DNA of 64,000 nt from Actinobacteria bacterium Ga0077560 (GCA_001464275.1 LNFL01000139.1:1-64000); one strand, 5' to 3'; counted from the stretch's first letter, positions 17,399-26,160 are shown. Translations and numbers: made by a program. The notes: generated from the letters alone by a model not told the origin.

Positions 17399-18267
17399 GC
17401 CGGGACCCGCGCGTGGCCGGGCCGCGTCCCCCGCTGGGGCAGCACGAGATCGACGCACCGGGGCGGATCGGGGAGATGGACCCTCCCGCCGACCACGGCG
17501 AGGAGCGTTACGAGGGCTTCGGGCGGCTCGCGGGCCGGGCGGCGGTCATCACGGGCGGTGACAGCGGCATCGGCAGAGCGGTCGCGATCGCCTACGCCCG
17601 CGAGGGCGCCGACGTGGTGATCTCGTATCTGGAGGAGCACGGCGACGCCGAGGACACGGCCGAGCTGGTGCGCGAAGCCGGCGTCCGGGCGGCCATCGTG
17701 GCGGGCGACGTGGGCGACGAGGCCCACTGCCGTGAGCTGGTGCGGCGCGCCGTCGGGGAGATGGGGCGGCTGGACATCCTGGTGAACAACGCCGCCTTCC
17801 AGATGGAGCACGACAGCATCCTGGACATCCCGTCCGAGGAGATCGAGTACGTGATCCGGACGAACCTGCTGTCGCACTTCTGGATGAGCCGGGCCGCGAT
17901 CCCCCACATGCGGCCGGGTTCGTCGATCATCAACACCACCTCCATCCAGAGCTACAGCCCCAGCCCCACGCTGCTGCACTACGCCACCACCAAGGGCGCC
18001 ATCACCACGTTCACCAAGGCGCTGGCCCAGGAGCTCATCGAGCGGGGCATCCGCGTGAACGGCGTGGCCCCCGGCCCCGTGTGGACCCCGCTGGTGGCGA
18101 TGTCCTTCCCCGAAGGCAAGCTCGAGCGCTTCGGCGAGTCGTCGCCCATCGGCCGGCCGGCCCAGCCCGCCGAGCTCGCGCCGCTCTACGTGTTCCTGGC
18201 GTCCGACGAATCCCGCTACATCGTTGGCGAGATCATCGGGATCACCGGCGGCAGGCCCATCTCGTGA
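17395..18267 (+). CDS. Short-chain dehydrogenase, YghA/GSP39-like
   Basis: The 290-residue protein is a classical SDR with an extra N-terminal arm of about 45 residues (PPLGQHEIDAPGRIGEMDPP-type) typical of the YghA/general stress protein 39 group. Cofactor motif is GGDSGIGRAVA, NNAAFQ follows the central strand, and the catalytic residues are in the HYATTKGA segment. It reduces or oxidises an unknown carbonyl or alcohol with NAD(P). GTG 17395 overlaps the previous gene. The family is part of SigB regulons in Bacillus, consistent with its promoter here. Confidence 0.9.
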   Translation: MSRDPRVAGPRPPLGQHEIDAPGRIGEMDPPADHGEERYEGFGRLAGRAAVITGGDSGIGRAVAIAYAREGADVVISYLEEHGDAEDTAELVREAGVRAAIVAGDVGDEAHCRELVRRAVGEMGRLDILVNNAAFQMEHDSILDIPSEEIEYVIRTNLLSHFWMSRAAIPHMRPGSSIINTTSIQSYSPSPTLLHYATTKGAITTFTKALAQELIERGIRVNGVAPGPVWTPLVAMSFPEGKLERFGESSPIGRPAQPAELAPLYVFLASDESRYIVGEIIGITGGRPIS

Positions 18268-18271
18268 GCGC

Positions 18272-18835
18272 TCAGGCGGCGCCGGCCTCCGGCGCCGCCT
18301 CCTGGGCGGCGATCGCCGCCATGAACTCGGGGACGGCGGCGGCGAGCACCTCGGTGCGCGCATCGAGTCCCAGCCGCTCCCGCAGGCCGGGGAACACGAT
18401 GCCCAGCGCGGCGGCGGCCGCGTCGCCCACCGCGACCCACACGCACAGCTCCCCGCCGCCGACGTGCCCCACCACATCGCGCATCCCCTCCCACCGCGCA
18501 GGCGCCCAGCGCCGCGCCGGGCCGATGACCCGCGCGCGACGGCCGTCGTCGCTGGGCCACACCACGAACGCGTCGGTCCAGCCCATGGCCTCCAGGGCCC
18601 GCGCGTGTGCGGGGTCCAGCCGGGCCGGCGGCAGCGGGGCGCGCGGCGGCGCGGCCAGCACCACCAGGTGGCCGGTGATGTCGCCGTCCTCGATCTCCGC
18701 CACACCGCGCTGGAGAATCCGCATGCGCAGCGGCAGGCGTCCGCGCTCGTACCGCCACACCGCCTGCACGAACGGGCCGATGCCCGTCCGCGCGGTGGAC
18801 GCCGTCACATGGGCCGGGTGTTGGGGGTCCGTCAT
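18272..18835 (-). CDS. Conserved hypothetical protein
   Basis: ATG 18835 gives 187 residues; the longer track ORF has no support upstream. The protein is Ala/Arg rich with tryptophan-containing segments (AVWRYERGRLPLRM, MGWTDAFVVWPSDD, CVWVAVGDAAA) and no signal peptide. I do not recognise the family. A stress-type promoter faces it upstream, back to back with that of the DUF1360 gene. Confidence 0.65.
   Translation of the reverse strand: MTDPQHPAHVTASTARTGIGPFVQAVWRYERGRLPLRMRILQRGVAEIEDGDITGHLVVLAAPPRAPLPPARLDPAHARALEAMGWTDAFVVWPSDDGRRARVIGPARRWAPARWEGMRDVVGHVGGGELCVWVAVGDAAAAALGIVFPGLRERLGLDARTEVLAAAVPEFMAAIAAQEAAPEAGAA
18274..18300. terminator. Perfect 12-bp hairpin between convergent genes
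   Basis: AGGCGGCGCCGG and its complement enclose a 3-nt loop. It lies at the 3' end of the 18272 gene just after the SDR stop, lacks a T-tract, and may stop transcription from both sides. Confidence 0.5.
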
Positions 18836-18844
18836 GCGACACCC

Positions 18845-18869
18845 CTTCCCCGCCGTGACGACGGCAACC
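18845..18869 (-). promoter_or_regulatory. Stress sigma-type promoter for the 18272 gene
   Basis: On the minus strand GGTTG, 14 nt, GGGAAG, ending 9 nt before ATG 18835. Confidence 0.5.
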
Positions 18870-18882
18870 ACCGGCAGGGTGC

Positions 18883-18907
18883 GGTTGCCCGCGGGAAGCG
18901 GGGGTAC
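18883..18907 (+). promoter_or_regulatory. Stress sigma-type promoter for the DUF1360-ChaB operon
   Basis: GGTTG, 14 nt, GGGTAC, about 40 nt before ATG 18947. Confidence 0.6.
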
Positions 18908-18946
18908 CAGGGGCGCCGACCACCCGAACCGGAAGGACCGGTGCAG

Positions 18947-19477
18947 ATGACCCAGACAGCGACGGCGAGGACGACGGACACCGCGCCTCGCCGCGATTAC
19001 GCGGCGCTGAGCGCGGCGTTCGCCGTGGGAATGGCGGCACTGTCGGTGGCCGCCCGCGGCCGGGGCACGGCCGGGCGGGCCGAGACCACCGAACTGCCCG
19101 CCCTCGCGCTCGCCACCTTCGGGCTGAGCCGCATCCTGGTGCACGAGAAGGTGGCCGGCTGGGCGCGCACCCCCTTCGTGGCGGAGGGCGTTGATGGCCG
19201 GCCGCCGCGCGGCGATGGGCTGCGGCGCGTGGTCGGCGAGCTGCTCACCTGCACCCGGTGCACCGGGGTCTGGGTGGGCGCGGGCCTCGTGGGCACGCGC
19301 ATCCTGGTGCCGCCGCTGGGCCACGTGGCCACCGCGGCGTTCGCCGCCGCCGGGGCGAACGACCTGCTCCAGGCAGGGTTCACGGCGCTGCGGAGGACCG
19401 CCGGGCAGGCCGGAACGCGGGTTTGCGGCACCGCCGCGGCGGGCAGCAATGACCGGCATGCCAGCGAGAGGAGGTGA
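18947..19477 (+). CDS. DUF1360 membrane protein
   Basis: A 176-residue protein with weakly hydrophobic helices (LSAAFAVGMAALSVAA, ALALATFGLSRILV, VGAGLVGTRILVPP) and the DUF1360 signature GELLTCTRCTGVWVG, a CxxC pair just before a membrane helix. Members are membrane proteins of unknown function in Bacillus spores and actinobacteria. GGAAGG lies before ATG 18947. It is followed after 4 nt by a ChaB-like gene in the same operon. Confidence 0.82.
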   Translation: MTQTATARTTDTAPRRDYAALSAAFAVGMAALSVAARGRGTAGRAETTELPALALATFGLSRILVHEKVAGWARTPFVAEGVDGRPPRGDGLRRVVGELLTCTRCTGVWVGAGLVGTRILVPPLGHVATAAFAAAGANDLLQAGFTALRRTAGQAGTRVCGTAAAGSNDRHASERR

Positions 19478-19481
19478 CGCG

Positions 19482-19883
19482 ATGCCCGGATCCGACGAAC
19501 TCCCGTCCACCCTGCGCCGGTCGGGGGAGAAGGCCCGGCGGACGTGGGCCGAGGCCCACGACAGCGCCGTCAGGACCTATGGCGAGGGTGAGCGGGCCCA
19601 CCGCACCGCTTGGGCGGCCCTCAAGCACACCCACGAGCGCGTGGACGACCGGTGGGTCCCCAAGGACCGGCCGGGGCCCAGCGACCCCCAGGCGGCCCGG
19701 TCGGGCCGCGACGCCCGGCTGGGCGACGGAGAGACCTTCGGCGGGGTCGACTACGAGGGCAGCACCCGGCAGGAGCTCTACGAGCGGGCCCGGCGACTGG
19801 GCGTGTCGGGCCGCAGCCGCATGTCGAAGGCGGACCTGGCGCGGGCGATCGCCCGCGCACAGCAGAACGCATCACGCAGGTGA
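19482..19883 (+). CDS. ChaB-family protein with Rho N-terminal-like (SAP-type) tail
   Basis: GAGGAGGTGA precedes ATG 19482. Residues 1-65 match the ChaB fold (ELPSTLRRSGEKARRTWAEAHDSA, AHRTAWAALKHTHERVDDRWV). Residues about 95-133 (STRQELYERARRLGVSGRSRMSKADLARAI) look like a Rho-N/SAP helix-extended-helix that may bind nucleic acid. ChaB was named as a cation transport regulator but its role is poorly defined. The fusion is common in actinobacteria. Confidence 0.85.
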   Translation: MPGSDELPSTLRRSGEKARRTWAEAHDSAVRTYGEGERAHRTAWAALKHTHERVDDRWVPKDRPGPSDPQAARSGRDARLGDGETFGGVDYEGSTRQELYERARRLGVSGRSRMSKADLARAIARAQQNASRR

Positions 19884-19891
19884 GTGGCGGA

Positions 19892-19914
19892 CGCCCCGGG
19901 CGCCGCCCGGGGCG
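19892..19914. terminator. Hairpin after ChaB gene
   Basis: CGCCCCGGGC pairs perfectly with GCCCGGGGCG across a 3-nt loop; no T-tract. Between convergent genes. Confidence 0.5.
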
Positions 19915-19936
19915 GATCCCCGTCGGCCCCGCGCGG

Positions 19937-20260
19937 TCAGCGCGCGGGCGGAGAGAGGGTCCCGGTGAGGCCCACCAGCGCCAGCAGGTTGGCGACGTGC
20001 CGGGGGGCCGAGGGCGACGGCTCCGGGATCGACAGCTCGGCGCGGTCCATCGTGGCCCGCTGCCGGGCGTGCACCAGCGCCTCCAGGAGCGGGGAGGTGC
20101 AGATCTCGAGCCCGCTGAGCTCCACGGTCACGGACATCCCGATGTCCATGAGCAGGATGACCCGCTCCCCGAGACGGCGTGCCTGGTCGGCGGTGGGATG
20201 GCCACCAACGACCACCAGGGCGGACCGCCCACTCACCACGACCGACACCACTCCGCTCAC
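19937..20260 (-). CDS. Divergent STAS-like protein
   Basis: GTG 20260 overlaps the topoisomerase stop. The 107-residue product has the alternating pattern of a STAS domain (VVVGGHPTADQARRLGERVILL, then MSVTVELSGLEICTSPLLEAL). The normal D-S-x-G-L phosphorylation loop is replaced by C-T-S-P-L-L, so a serine remains but the context differs. It may be a non-canonical antagonist or a scaffold in the partner-switching network. The pairing with topoisomerase IB is unusual. Confidence 0.65.
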   Translation of the reverse strand: MSGVVSVVVSGRSALVVVGGHPTADQARRLGERVILLMDIGMSVTVELSGLEICTSPLLEALVHARQRATMDRAELSIPEPSPSAPRHVANLLALVGLTGTLSPPAR

Positions 20261-21387
20261 CGCACCCGCCCTCCGTCGTCTCCTCCCCGCTCTGTTCCCC
20301 GTGGACGTTGCGGAAAAACGTCGGTGGGCCGGTCGTCCGCGGTGGAGCTGCGCAGCAGGGCCACCACGGCGCGTTCCGCGGCGGACTGCCCGGGACGCCT
20401 TGGCAGGGCGTCGGCGACACCCGGCGAGGAGATGGTGCGGCCCGCCAGGTAGTGGTCGATGACCCGTGGATCGATGTAGCTGCGCCGGCACACGGCCGGG
20501 GTGTTGTTGAGCTGCTCGGCGACGAGCCGGCACGCGGTGGCCGCGGCGCGTTCCCGGCGGCGCCCCGGCGGCAGGTCGTCCATGCCGTCGAGGGTCACCG
20601 CCGCCGCCACGGTGGCCGCCCAGGTGCGGAAGTCCTTGGCCGTGTAGGCCACGCCCATGTACCGCTTGATGTACGCGTTGATGTCGGTGGAGCGCACGTC
20701 CACCAGGCCGCCGTCGGGTCCCCGATGCTTGAGCACCTCGTGCCCCGGCAGCGCGTCCATCTCCTCCAGCACACGTGCCAGCCGGGCGTCCTCCACCTCG
20801 GCGGTGTGCCGCTTCCCGCCCTTGGCCTCGAAGTCGATGATGATCGTGTCGTCCTCGATGGTGAGGTGACGGGACCGCAGCGTGGCGAGCCCGAAGGTCT
20901 TCGCGCCCTTCGCGTAGCGCTCCCCGCCCACGCGAATCCACGTGCGGTCGAGCAGGCGCACGCCGGCCGCGAGGGCGGTGTCGCGGTCCAGCTCGCGGGC
21001 GCGCAGGTGCCGGCCCACCGCCCGCCGCAGCTCCGGCAGGGCCTCCGCGAACTCCAGGATGCGGTCGTGCTTGGCGCGGTCCCGCTCCTCCCGCCAGGCC
21101 GGGTGGTACAGGTACTGCTTGCGGCCCGCGGCGTCGATGCCGGTGGCCTGCAGGTGTCCCCGCCGCGACCGGCACAGCCACACCTCCCGCCACGCCGGCG
21201 GCACGGCCAAGGCCCGCAGCCGCGCCAGCGTGCCGGCGTCGTCGATCGTGCGGCCGCGGTGGTCCAGGTACTGGAAGCCGCGGCCGCGCCGCAGCCGGGT
21301 GTATCCGGCTTCGCGGTCCGACGAGTGGCGCAGGCTCGGCACGCGGTGGCGGTACCCGGCGGGGCCCGCGCCAACCACCCGGGTCAT
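20257..21387 (-). CDS. DNA topoisomerase IB (poxvirus-type)
   Basis: The 376-residue protein, from ATG 21387, has the small topoisomerase IB architecture: an N-terminal domain with YTRLRRGRGFQYLDHRG and PPAWREVWLC, then the catalytic domain with RVGGERYAKGAKTFGLATLR, KHRGPDGGLVDVRSTDINAY and the active tyrosine in RRSYIDP (about residue 303). It relaxes supercoils by a 3'-phosphotyrosine intermediate and needs no ATP. Bacterial IB enzymes are optional and often found with stress genes. Track ORF 20257..21801 extends upstream without support. Confidence 0.93.
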   Translation of the reverse strand: MTRVVGAGPAGYRHRVPSLRHSSDREAGYTRLRRGRGFQYLDHRGRTIDDAGTLARLRALAVPPAWREVWLCRSRRGHLQATGIDAAGRKQYLYHPAWREERDRAKHDRILEFAEALPELRRAVGRHLRARELDRDTALAAGVRLLDRTWIRVGGERYAKGAKTFGLATLRSRHLTIEDDTIIIDFEAKGGKRHTAEVEDARLARVLEEMDALPGHEVLKHRGPDGGLVDVRSTDINAYIKRYMGVAYTAKDFRTWAATVAAAVTLDGMDDLPPGRRRERAAATACRLVAEQLNNTPAVCRRSYIDPRVIDHYLAGRTISSPGVADALPRRPGQSAAERAVVALLRSSTADDRPTDVFPQRPRGTERGGDDGGRVR

Positions 21388-21403
21388 GTGCGAGCGTATG
21401 CGG

Positions 21404-21964
21404 ATGCGGCGCGTCTCGGTGGTGGGCAACTCCGGCAGCGGCAAGTCGACGCTCGCGCGCCGCATCGCGGCGGCGCTGGACGCGCCGTACATCGAGCTGG
21501 ACGCCATCCACCACCTGCCGGGGTGGACGCCGATCCCGGTGGACCGGTTCCTCGCCGAGATGGACCGCCGCACCCGGGCCGACCGGTGGGTGGTGGACGG
21601 GAACTTCCGGCGGGTGGTGGTGGAGGGCCCGGTGTGGGAGCGCGCGGACACGGTCGTGTGGCTCGACCCGCCACGACACGTCGTGATGCGGCAGCTCATC
21701 GGGCGCACGCTGCGACGCGCCATCACGCGCGAGGAGCTGTGGAACGGCAACCGGGAGCCGGTGCTGCGCCAGTTCTCGCCCGACCCGCGCCGCTCGATCA
21801 TCGTCTGGGCCTGGACGCGCCACCGCGTGTACCGGCGGCGCTACGCCCAGGCGATGCGGGACCGACCCGACCTGGCGTTCGTCCGGCTGCGTTCCCACCG
21901 CGAGGCCGAGGCGTGGCTGCGCGGGCTCGGGACGGCCGCGGCTACCCCAGACGCACCGGCCTAA
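21404..21964 (+). CDS. P-loop NTPase, FlaR/adenylate kinase-like
   Basis: The N-terminus has a Walker A motif VVGNSGSGKSTLARRIA immediately after the start and a kinase-like LDAIHHLPGWTPI segment; VVDGNFR and TVVWLDPP correspond to the Walker B region. This matches the small AAA/adenylate kinase-like group often called DNA topology modulation protein (FlaR). The phosphate acceptor is unknown. Three in-frame ATGs (21386, 21398, 21404) are possible; I use the last because it leaves the usual short N-terminus. It diverges from topoisomerase IB. Confidence 0.8.
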   Translation: MRRVSVVGNSGSGKSTLARRIAAALDAPYIELDAIHHLPGWTPIPVDRFLAEMDRRTRADRWVVDGNFRRVVVEGPVWERADTVVWLDPPRHVVMRQLIGRTLRRAITREELWNGNREPVLRQFSPDPRRSIIVWAWTRHRVYRRRYAQAMRDRPDLAFVRLRSHREAEAWLRGLGTAAATPDAPA

Positions 21965-21973
21965 TCCCACAGC

Positions 21974-21998
21974 GACGCCCCCGCGGGACCGGGGCGTT
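21974..21998 (+). terminator. Terminator after the P-loop gene
   Basis: ACGCCCC pairs with GGGGCGT, followed by a short T-run. The T-run is also the start of the -35 of the next promoter. Confidence 0.6.
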
Positions 21999-22021
21999 TC
22001 TCCGTTCAGACCGTTGGGTAC
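21996..22021 (+). promoter_or_regulatory. Stress sigma-type promoter for the heptose/glycosyltransferase operon
   Basis: GTTTC, 15 nt, GGGTAC, about 42 nt before ATG 22063. Confidence 0.65.
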
Positions 22022-22062
22022 CTGCCGCGCGTTCCGGTTGGATCGACCGCGGGAGTCGGAGG

Positions 22063-22995
22063 ATGCGGATCCTGAGCTGGCACGTGCACGGTGCGTGGAG
22101 CACCGCGTTCGTGCACGGGGACCACGATCACGTGGTGCCGGTGGTGCCCGGTCGCGGGGCGGACGGCCGCGGCCGGGCGCGCACGTATGGCTGGCCCGAC
22201 CGGGTGCGGGAGGCGACGCCGGCGGAGATCGGCGACACGGCCTTCGACGTGGTGGTGCTCCAGCGCCCCGATGACGAGCGGCTGCTGCTGGAGTGGACCG
22301 GGCTGCGCGCGGGCCGCGACGTGCCGGCGGTCTACGTGGAGCACAACGCCCCGCAGGGCCGCATCACCGACATGCGCCACCCGGTCGCCGATCGCCGCGA
22401 CCTGACGCTGGTCCACGTGACGCACTTCAACGCCCTGTTCTGGGATGCCGGATCGACCCCCACGCGGGTCATCGAGCACGGCGTGCCGGACCCCGGCGCC
22501 CGGTACACCGGGACGCTCCCGCACGCCGTGGTGGTGGCCAACGAGGCGCCCCGCCGCGGGCGCGTGGTGGGCGCCGACCTGCTGGGCGCGCTCAACGGCG
22601 ACGTGGCGATCGACCTGTTCGGGATCGACTCCGAGCGGCTCGGCGGCCATGGGGATGTGCCACACGACCGGCTCCTCACCGAGATGGCGCGGCGGCGGAT
22701 GTACCTGCATCCGGTGCGATGGACGTCGCTGGGCCTCTCGCTCGTGGAGGCGATGCACCTGGGCATGCCGGTGGTCGCCCTCGCCACCACCGAGACCGCC
22801 GAGGCCGTGCCGGCGGCGGCCGGGGTTGTGTCCAACCGCGTCGACCGCCTGCGCGCCGCGATGGCGCGGTTCCGCGACGACCCGGTGGCGGCCGCCGACG
22901 CCGGGCGCGCCGCGCGCGCCCACGCGACGCACCGGTTCGGACTGCGGCGGTTCCTGGAGGACTGGGACCGGCTGCTCGAGGAGGTCGCGACATGA
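22063..22995 (+). CDS. Glycosyltransferase family 1/4-like (GT-B) protein
   Basis: GGAGG spans the start region of ATG 22063. The 310-residue protein lacks a long N-terminal GT4 domain but has the typical C-terminal half: a MYLHPVRWTSLGLSLVEAMHLGMPVVAL segment with the conserved glutamate, and VVSNRVDRLRAAM. VYVEHNAPQGRITDMRHP resembles acceptor-side loops of related proteins. Donor and acceptor are unknown. It is the first gene of a five-gene operon with GT4, GmhA, HldE and SDR and overlaps the next gene by ATGA. Confidence 0.8.
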   Translation: MRILSWHVHGAWSTAFVHGDHDHVVPVVPGRGADGRGRARTYGWPDRVREATPAEIGDTAFDVVVLQRPDDERLLLEWTGLRAGRDVPAVYVEHNAPQGRITDMRHPVADRRDLTLVHVTHFNALFWDAGSTPTRVIEHGVPDPGARYTGTLPHAVVVANEAPRRGRVVGADLLGALNGDVAIDLFGIDSERLGGHGDVPHDRLLTEMARRRMYLHPVRWTSLGLSLVEAMHLGMPVVALATTETAEAVPAAAGVVSNRVDRLRAAMARFRDDPVAAADAGRAARAHATHRFGLRRFLEDWDRLLEEVAT

Positions 22996-24209
22996 GGGTC
23001 GATCTGGTGTCCGAGCACGCGAGCCCGCTGGCCGCCATCCGAGGCGCCGACTCCGGCGGCCAGAACGTGCACGTCGCCGCCCTCGCGCAGGCGCTCGCAC
23101 GGCAGGGCGTGGAGGTGACCGTGCACACCCGGCGCGACGACCCGGACCTGCCGCGCCATGTGGCGATCGGTCACGGCGTGACCGTGCACCACGTCGATGC
23201 CGGGCCCGCGCGGGCGATCCCGAAGGACGCGCTGCTGCCGCACATGGGGACCTTCGCCCGCCGCCTGCTGGAGGACTGGGGCACCACCCCGCCGGACCTG
23301 GTGCACGCCCACTTCTGGATGAGCGGCATCGCGGCGATGGCCGCCGGCCGCGAGGCCGGCATCCCCGTGGTGCAGACCTTCCACGCCCTCGGCGTGGTGA
23401 AGCGCCGGCACCAGGGTGCCGCCGACACCTCGCCGGATGCCCGGGTGGCCCACGAGGCCCTGCTGATGCGCAGGGCCGACCGGGTGATCGCCACGTGCAG
23501 CGACGAGGTGTTCGAGCTGCTGCGGCAGGGCGCGGACCGGCGGCGGGTGTCGGTGGTGCCCTGCGGTGTGGACACCGACCGCTTCACCCCCCCCGGCCCG
23601 GTGGACCCCCGTGGGGACCGGCCGCGGGTCCTGGTGGTGGGGCGGCTCGTGCCGCGCAAGGGGGTGGACGACGCCATCCGGGCGATGGCCCTCGTACCGG
23701 GGGCCGAGCTGGTGGTGGCCGGAGGCCCGGAGGCGGCATGCATGCGCACCGACCCGGAGGTGCGCCGCCTGCGGCGCATCGCCCGGGGCGCCGGCGTGGC
23801 GGACCGGGTGGAGCTGCGGGGCGCGGTGGGTCGTGACGAGATGCCCGCCCTGCTGCGGTCCGCCGACGTCGTGGTGTGCGCACCCTGGTACGAGCCGTTC
23901 GGGATCGTGCCCCTGGAGGCCATGGCCTGCGGCGTGCCGGTGGTGGCCGCCCGGGTGGGCGGCCTGGTGGACACCGTGGTGCACGAGGTGACGGGTCTGC
24001 ACGTGCCGCCCCGCGACCCGCGGGCCATCGGGGCCGCCGTCCGCGCGCTCCTGGAGGACCCGCGGCGGCGGATCATGATGGGCAGCGCCGGAGTGCACCG
24101 GGCCAGGACGCGCTTCGACTGGTCCCGCGTGGCGGCCGGCACCCTGGAGGCGTACGCGCGGACGATGGCGCCCGCCGGCGCCGGGCGGCGGGTGGGGGTG
24201 GCGCCATGA
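22992..24209 (+). CDS. Family 4 glycosyltransferase
   Basis: A 405-residue GT-B enzyme with complete GT4 features: N-terminal ADSGGQNVHVAALAQALARQG, the VHAHFWMSG histidine region, PCGVDTDRFTP, LVVGRLVPRKGVDDAI and the EPFGIVPLEAMACGVPVVAARVGG EX7E-type motif. The opening SGGQNVHV is close to sucrose-phosphate synthase-like and mannosyl/glucosyl transferases. It retains donor configuration. In an operon with heptose-phosphate isomerase and ADP-heptose synthase, so it may build or extend a heptose-containing glycan. Confidence 0.9.
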   Translation: MRVDLVSEHASPLAAIRGADSGGQNVHVAALAQALARQGVEVTVHTRRDDPDLPRHVAIGHGVTVHHVDAGPARAIPKDALLPHMGTFARRLLEDWGTTPPDLVHAHFWMSGIAAMAAGREAGIPVVQTFHALGVVKRRHQGAADTSPDARVAHEALLMRRADRVIATCSDEVFELLRQGADRRRVSVVPCGVDTDRFTPPGPVDPRGDRPRVLVVGRLVPRKGVDDAIRAMALVPGAELVVAGGPEAACMRTDPEVRRLRRIARGAGVADRVELRGAVGRDEMPALLRSADVVVCAPWYEPFGIVPLEAMACGVPVVAARVGGLVDTVVHEVTGLHVPPRDPRAIGAAVRALLEDPRRRIMMGSAGVHRARTRFDWSRVAAGTLEAYARTMAPAGAGRRVGVAP

Positions 24210-24811
24210 GCACCGCCGCCGTCGAGCACGTCGAGCGGCTGCGCCGCGCGCTGGACGACTTCTCCCCGCAGGTGCCGGTGGCCGCAGGATGGGGCCGGCA
24301 CCTGGCCCGCGTGCTCACGGGCGGCGGGCGCCTGCTGGTGGCCGGCAACGGCGGCAGCGCCGCCCACGCCCAGCACCTCACCGGCGAGCTGGTGGGCCGC
24401 TACCGCGACGACCGGCGGCCCCTGAGCGCGCTTGCCCTGCACGCGGAGACCACCAGCCTCACCGCGATCGTCAACGACTACGGGGCCGACGAGGCGTTCG
24501 CCCGCCAGGTGCGCGCCCACGGCCGCGCCGGGGACGTCCTGCTGCTGGTCTCCACCTCGGGGCGCAGCACCAACCTGCTGCGCGCCGCCGAGGCGGGCCG
24601 GGAGACCGAGCTGACGGTGTGGGGCCTCACCGGCCCCCTGCCCAACCCCCTCGCGGCCCGCTGCGGCGCGGCCATCGGGGTCCCCGCCGACAGCACCGCC
24701 ACGATCCAGGAGGTCCACCAGGTGGTGGTGCACCTGGTGTGCGACGCGGTCGACGCGACCCTGGCCGCGCCCCGCCGGCGGCACATCCACCTCGTCCACG
24801 GAGGCCATTGA
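24206..24811 (+). CDS. gmhA: Sedoheptulose-7-phosphate isomerase (GmhA-like)
   Basis: The 201-residue SIS-domain protein carries AGNGGSAAHAQHLTGELVGRY, the signature of GmhA, and the C-terminal zinc/active-site histidine region IQEVHQVVVHLVCDAVD. It converts sedoheptulose 7-phosphate to D-glycero-D-manno-heptose 7-phosphate in the cytoplasm. STSGRSTNLLRA is the SIS phosphate-binding loop. ATGA and TGATG overlaps join it to GT4 upstream and HldE downstream, which fixes the pathway assignment. Confidence 0.92.
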   Translation: MSTAAVEHVERLRRALDDFSPQVPVAAGWGRHLARVLTGGGRLLVAGNGGSAAHAQHLTGELVGRYRDDRRPLSALALHAETTSLTAIVNDYGADEAFARQVRAHGRAGDVLLLVSTSGRSTNLLRAAEAGRETELTVWGLTGPLPNPLAARCGAAIGVPADSTATIQEVHQVVVHLVCDAVDATLAAPRRRHIHLVHGGH

Positions 24812-26160
24812 TGACGGCGGCGCTCCGCATCGCCGTGGTGGGGGACGTCATCCTGGACGCGGACCTCGACGGCAGCGCGAGCCGGCTGTGTCCCGACGCG
24901 CCCGCGCCCGTGGTGGAGCATCCGGTGGAGCACGCCCGGCCCGGCGGTGCGGGACTGGCCGCGTGGATGCTGGCCCGCGACGGACACGACGTGACGCTCG
25001 TGGCGGGGTTCGGCGCCGGCCCGTGCGGCCGCCGGCTGGGCGAGATGCTCGACCGCTGCGGCGTCACGATGGCCGACCTGGGCGGCGACGGACCGGGTGT
25101 CGAGAAGATCCGCGTGCGCGTGGGCGGTCAGGTGCTCCTGCGGCTCGACCGCGGCGCGCCCGCGGGCGTGGCCGGGGTGCCGGACGCCGTGCGGGCGGCG
25201 ATCGAGGGCGCCGACGCGGTGCTGGTCTCCGACTACGGGCTTGGCGTCTGCGCCGACGCGGGCGTCCGCCGGGCGCTGACCCGCGCCGGAGGCCCGGTGG
25301 TGTGGGATCCCCACCCGCGCGGCCCGGCACCGGTGCGCGGCGCCGCGCTGATCACGCCGAACGCCGCGGAGGCCACGGGCCTGGCCGGCGGTGGCGACGC
25401 GGCGCGCCTGCGCCGCGTGCTGGGCGCCGGCGCCGTCGCGGTCACCCGCGGCGCCGAGGGCGCGGAGCTCGCCGACGGCGCCGGGCCGGCGGTGCTGGTG
25501 CGCCCGCCGGTGGTGGCGACCGGGGACGCCCTGGGCGCCGGGGACCGCTTCGCGTCGGCCGCCGCGGCGGCCCTGGCGGGCGGGCGGGACGTGCAGGAGG
25601 CCGTGCGGTTCGCGGTCGCGGAGGCGTCGCGGTTCGTCGCGGACGGCGGCGTGGCGGTCCTGGGGGCGCCCGGACCACCCCCGCCCCCCGCCGGCGACGG
25701 CGAGGACGCCATCGCTCTGGCTCGCCGCGTCCGCGACAACGGCGGGACCGTCGTCGCGACCGGCGGGTGCTTCGACCTGCTGCACGCGGGCCACGTCACG
25801 TCGCTCGAGGCGGCCCGGTCGCTGGGGGACTGCCTGGTGGTGCTCCTGAACTCCGACGCCTCGGTGCGGCGGCTGAAGGGCCCCGACCGCCCGGTGGTGA
25901 GCCAGGACGACCGCGCCAGCGTGCTGCGCGCCCTGCGGGCCGTGGACGCGGTGATGGTGTTCGAGGAGGCCGACCCCGCCGCGGCGCTGGCGCGCCTGCG
26001 GCCGCACGTCTTCGCAAAGGGCGCGGACTACGACCCGGATCGCCTTCCCGAGGCGGCGGTGATGCGCCGTCTGGGGGGCCGTGTCGTGCCGCTGCCATTC
26101 GTCGCGGGTCGGTCCACGACCCGCCTGATCACGGAGGTGACCGCCCGTGCCCGCAGCTGA
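24811..26160 (+). CDS. hldE: Bifunctional heptose-7-phosphate kinase/heptose-1-phosphate adenylyltransferase
   Basis: Residues 1-300 are a PfkB-type kinase (VVGDVILDADLDG, PGGAGLAAWMLARDG, and the anion hole with catalytic Asp in TGDALGAGDRFASA). Residues about 310-449 are a nucleotidyltransferase of the cytidylyltransferase fold (GGCFDLLHAGHVTSLEAARSLGD, LNSDASVRRLKGPDRPV, FAKGADY). This is the HldE order. It phosphorylates heptose 7-phosphate at C1 and, after GmhB removes the 7-phosphate, adenylylates it to ADP-heptose. Both active sites look intact. The epimerase HldD is not in the window. Confidence 0.92.
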   Translation: MTAALRIAVVGDVILDADLDGSASRLCPDAPAPVVEHPVEHARPGGAGLAAWMLARDGHDVTLVAGFGAGPCGRRLGEMLDRCGVTMADLGGDGPGVEKIRVRVGGQVLLRLDRGAPAGVAGVPDAVRAAIEGADAVLVSDYGLGVCADAGVRRALTRAGGPVVWDPHPRGPAPVRGAALITPNAAEATGLAGGGDAARLRRVLGAGAVAVTRGAEGAELADGAGPAVLVRPPVVATGDALGAGDRFASAAAAALAGGRDVQEAVRFAVAEASRFVADGGVAVLGAPGPPPPPAGDGEDAIALARRVRDNGGTVVATGGCFDLLHAGHVTSLEAARSLGDCLVVLLNSDASVRRLKGPDRPVVSQDDRASVLRALRAVDAVMVFEEADPAAALARLRPHVFAKGADYDPDRLPEAAVMRRLGGRVVPLPFVAGRSTTRLITEVTARARS

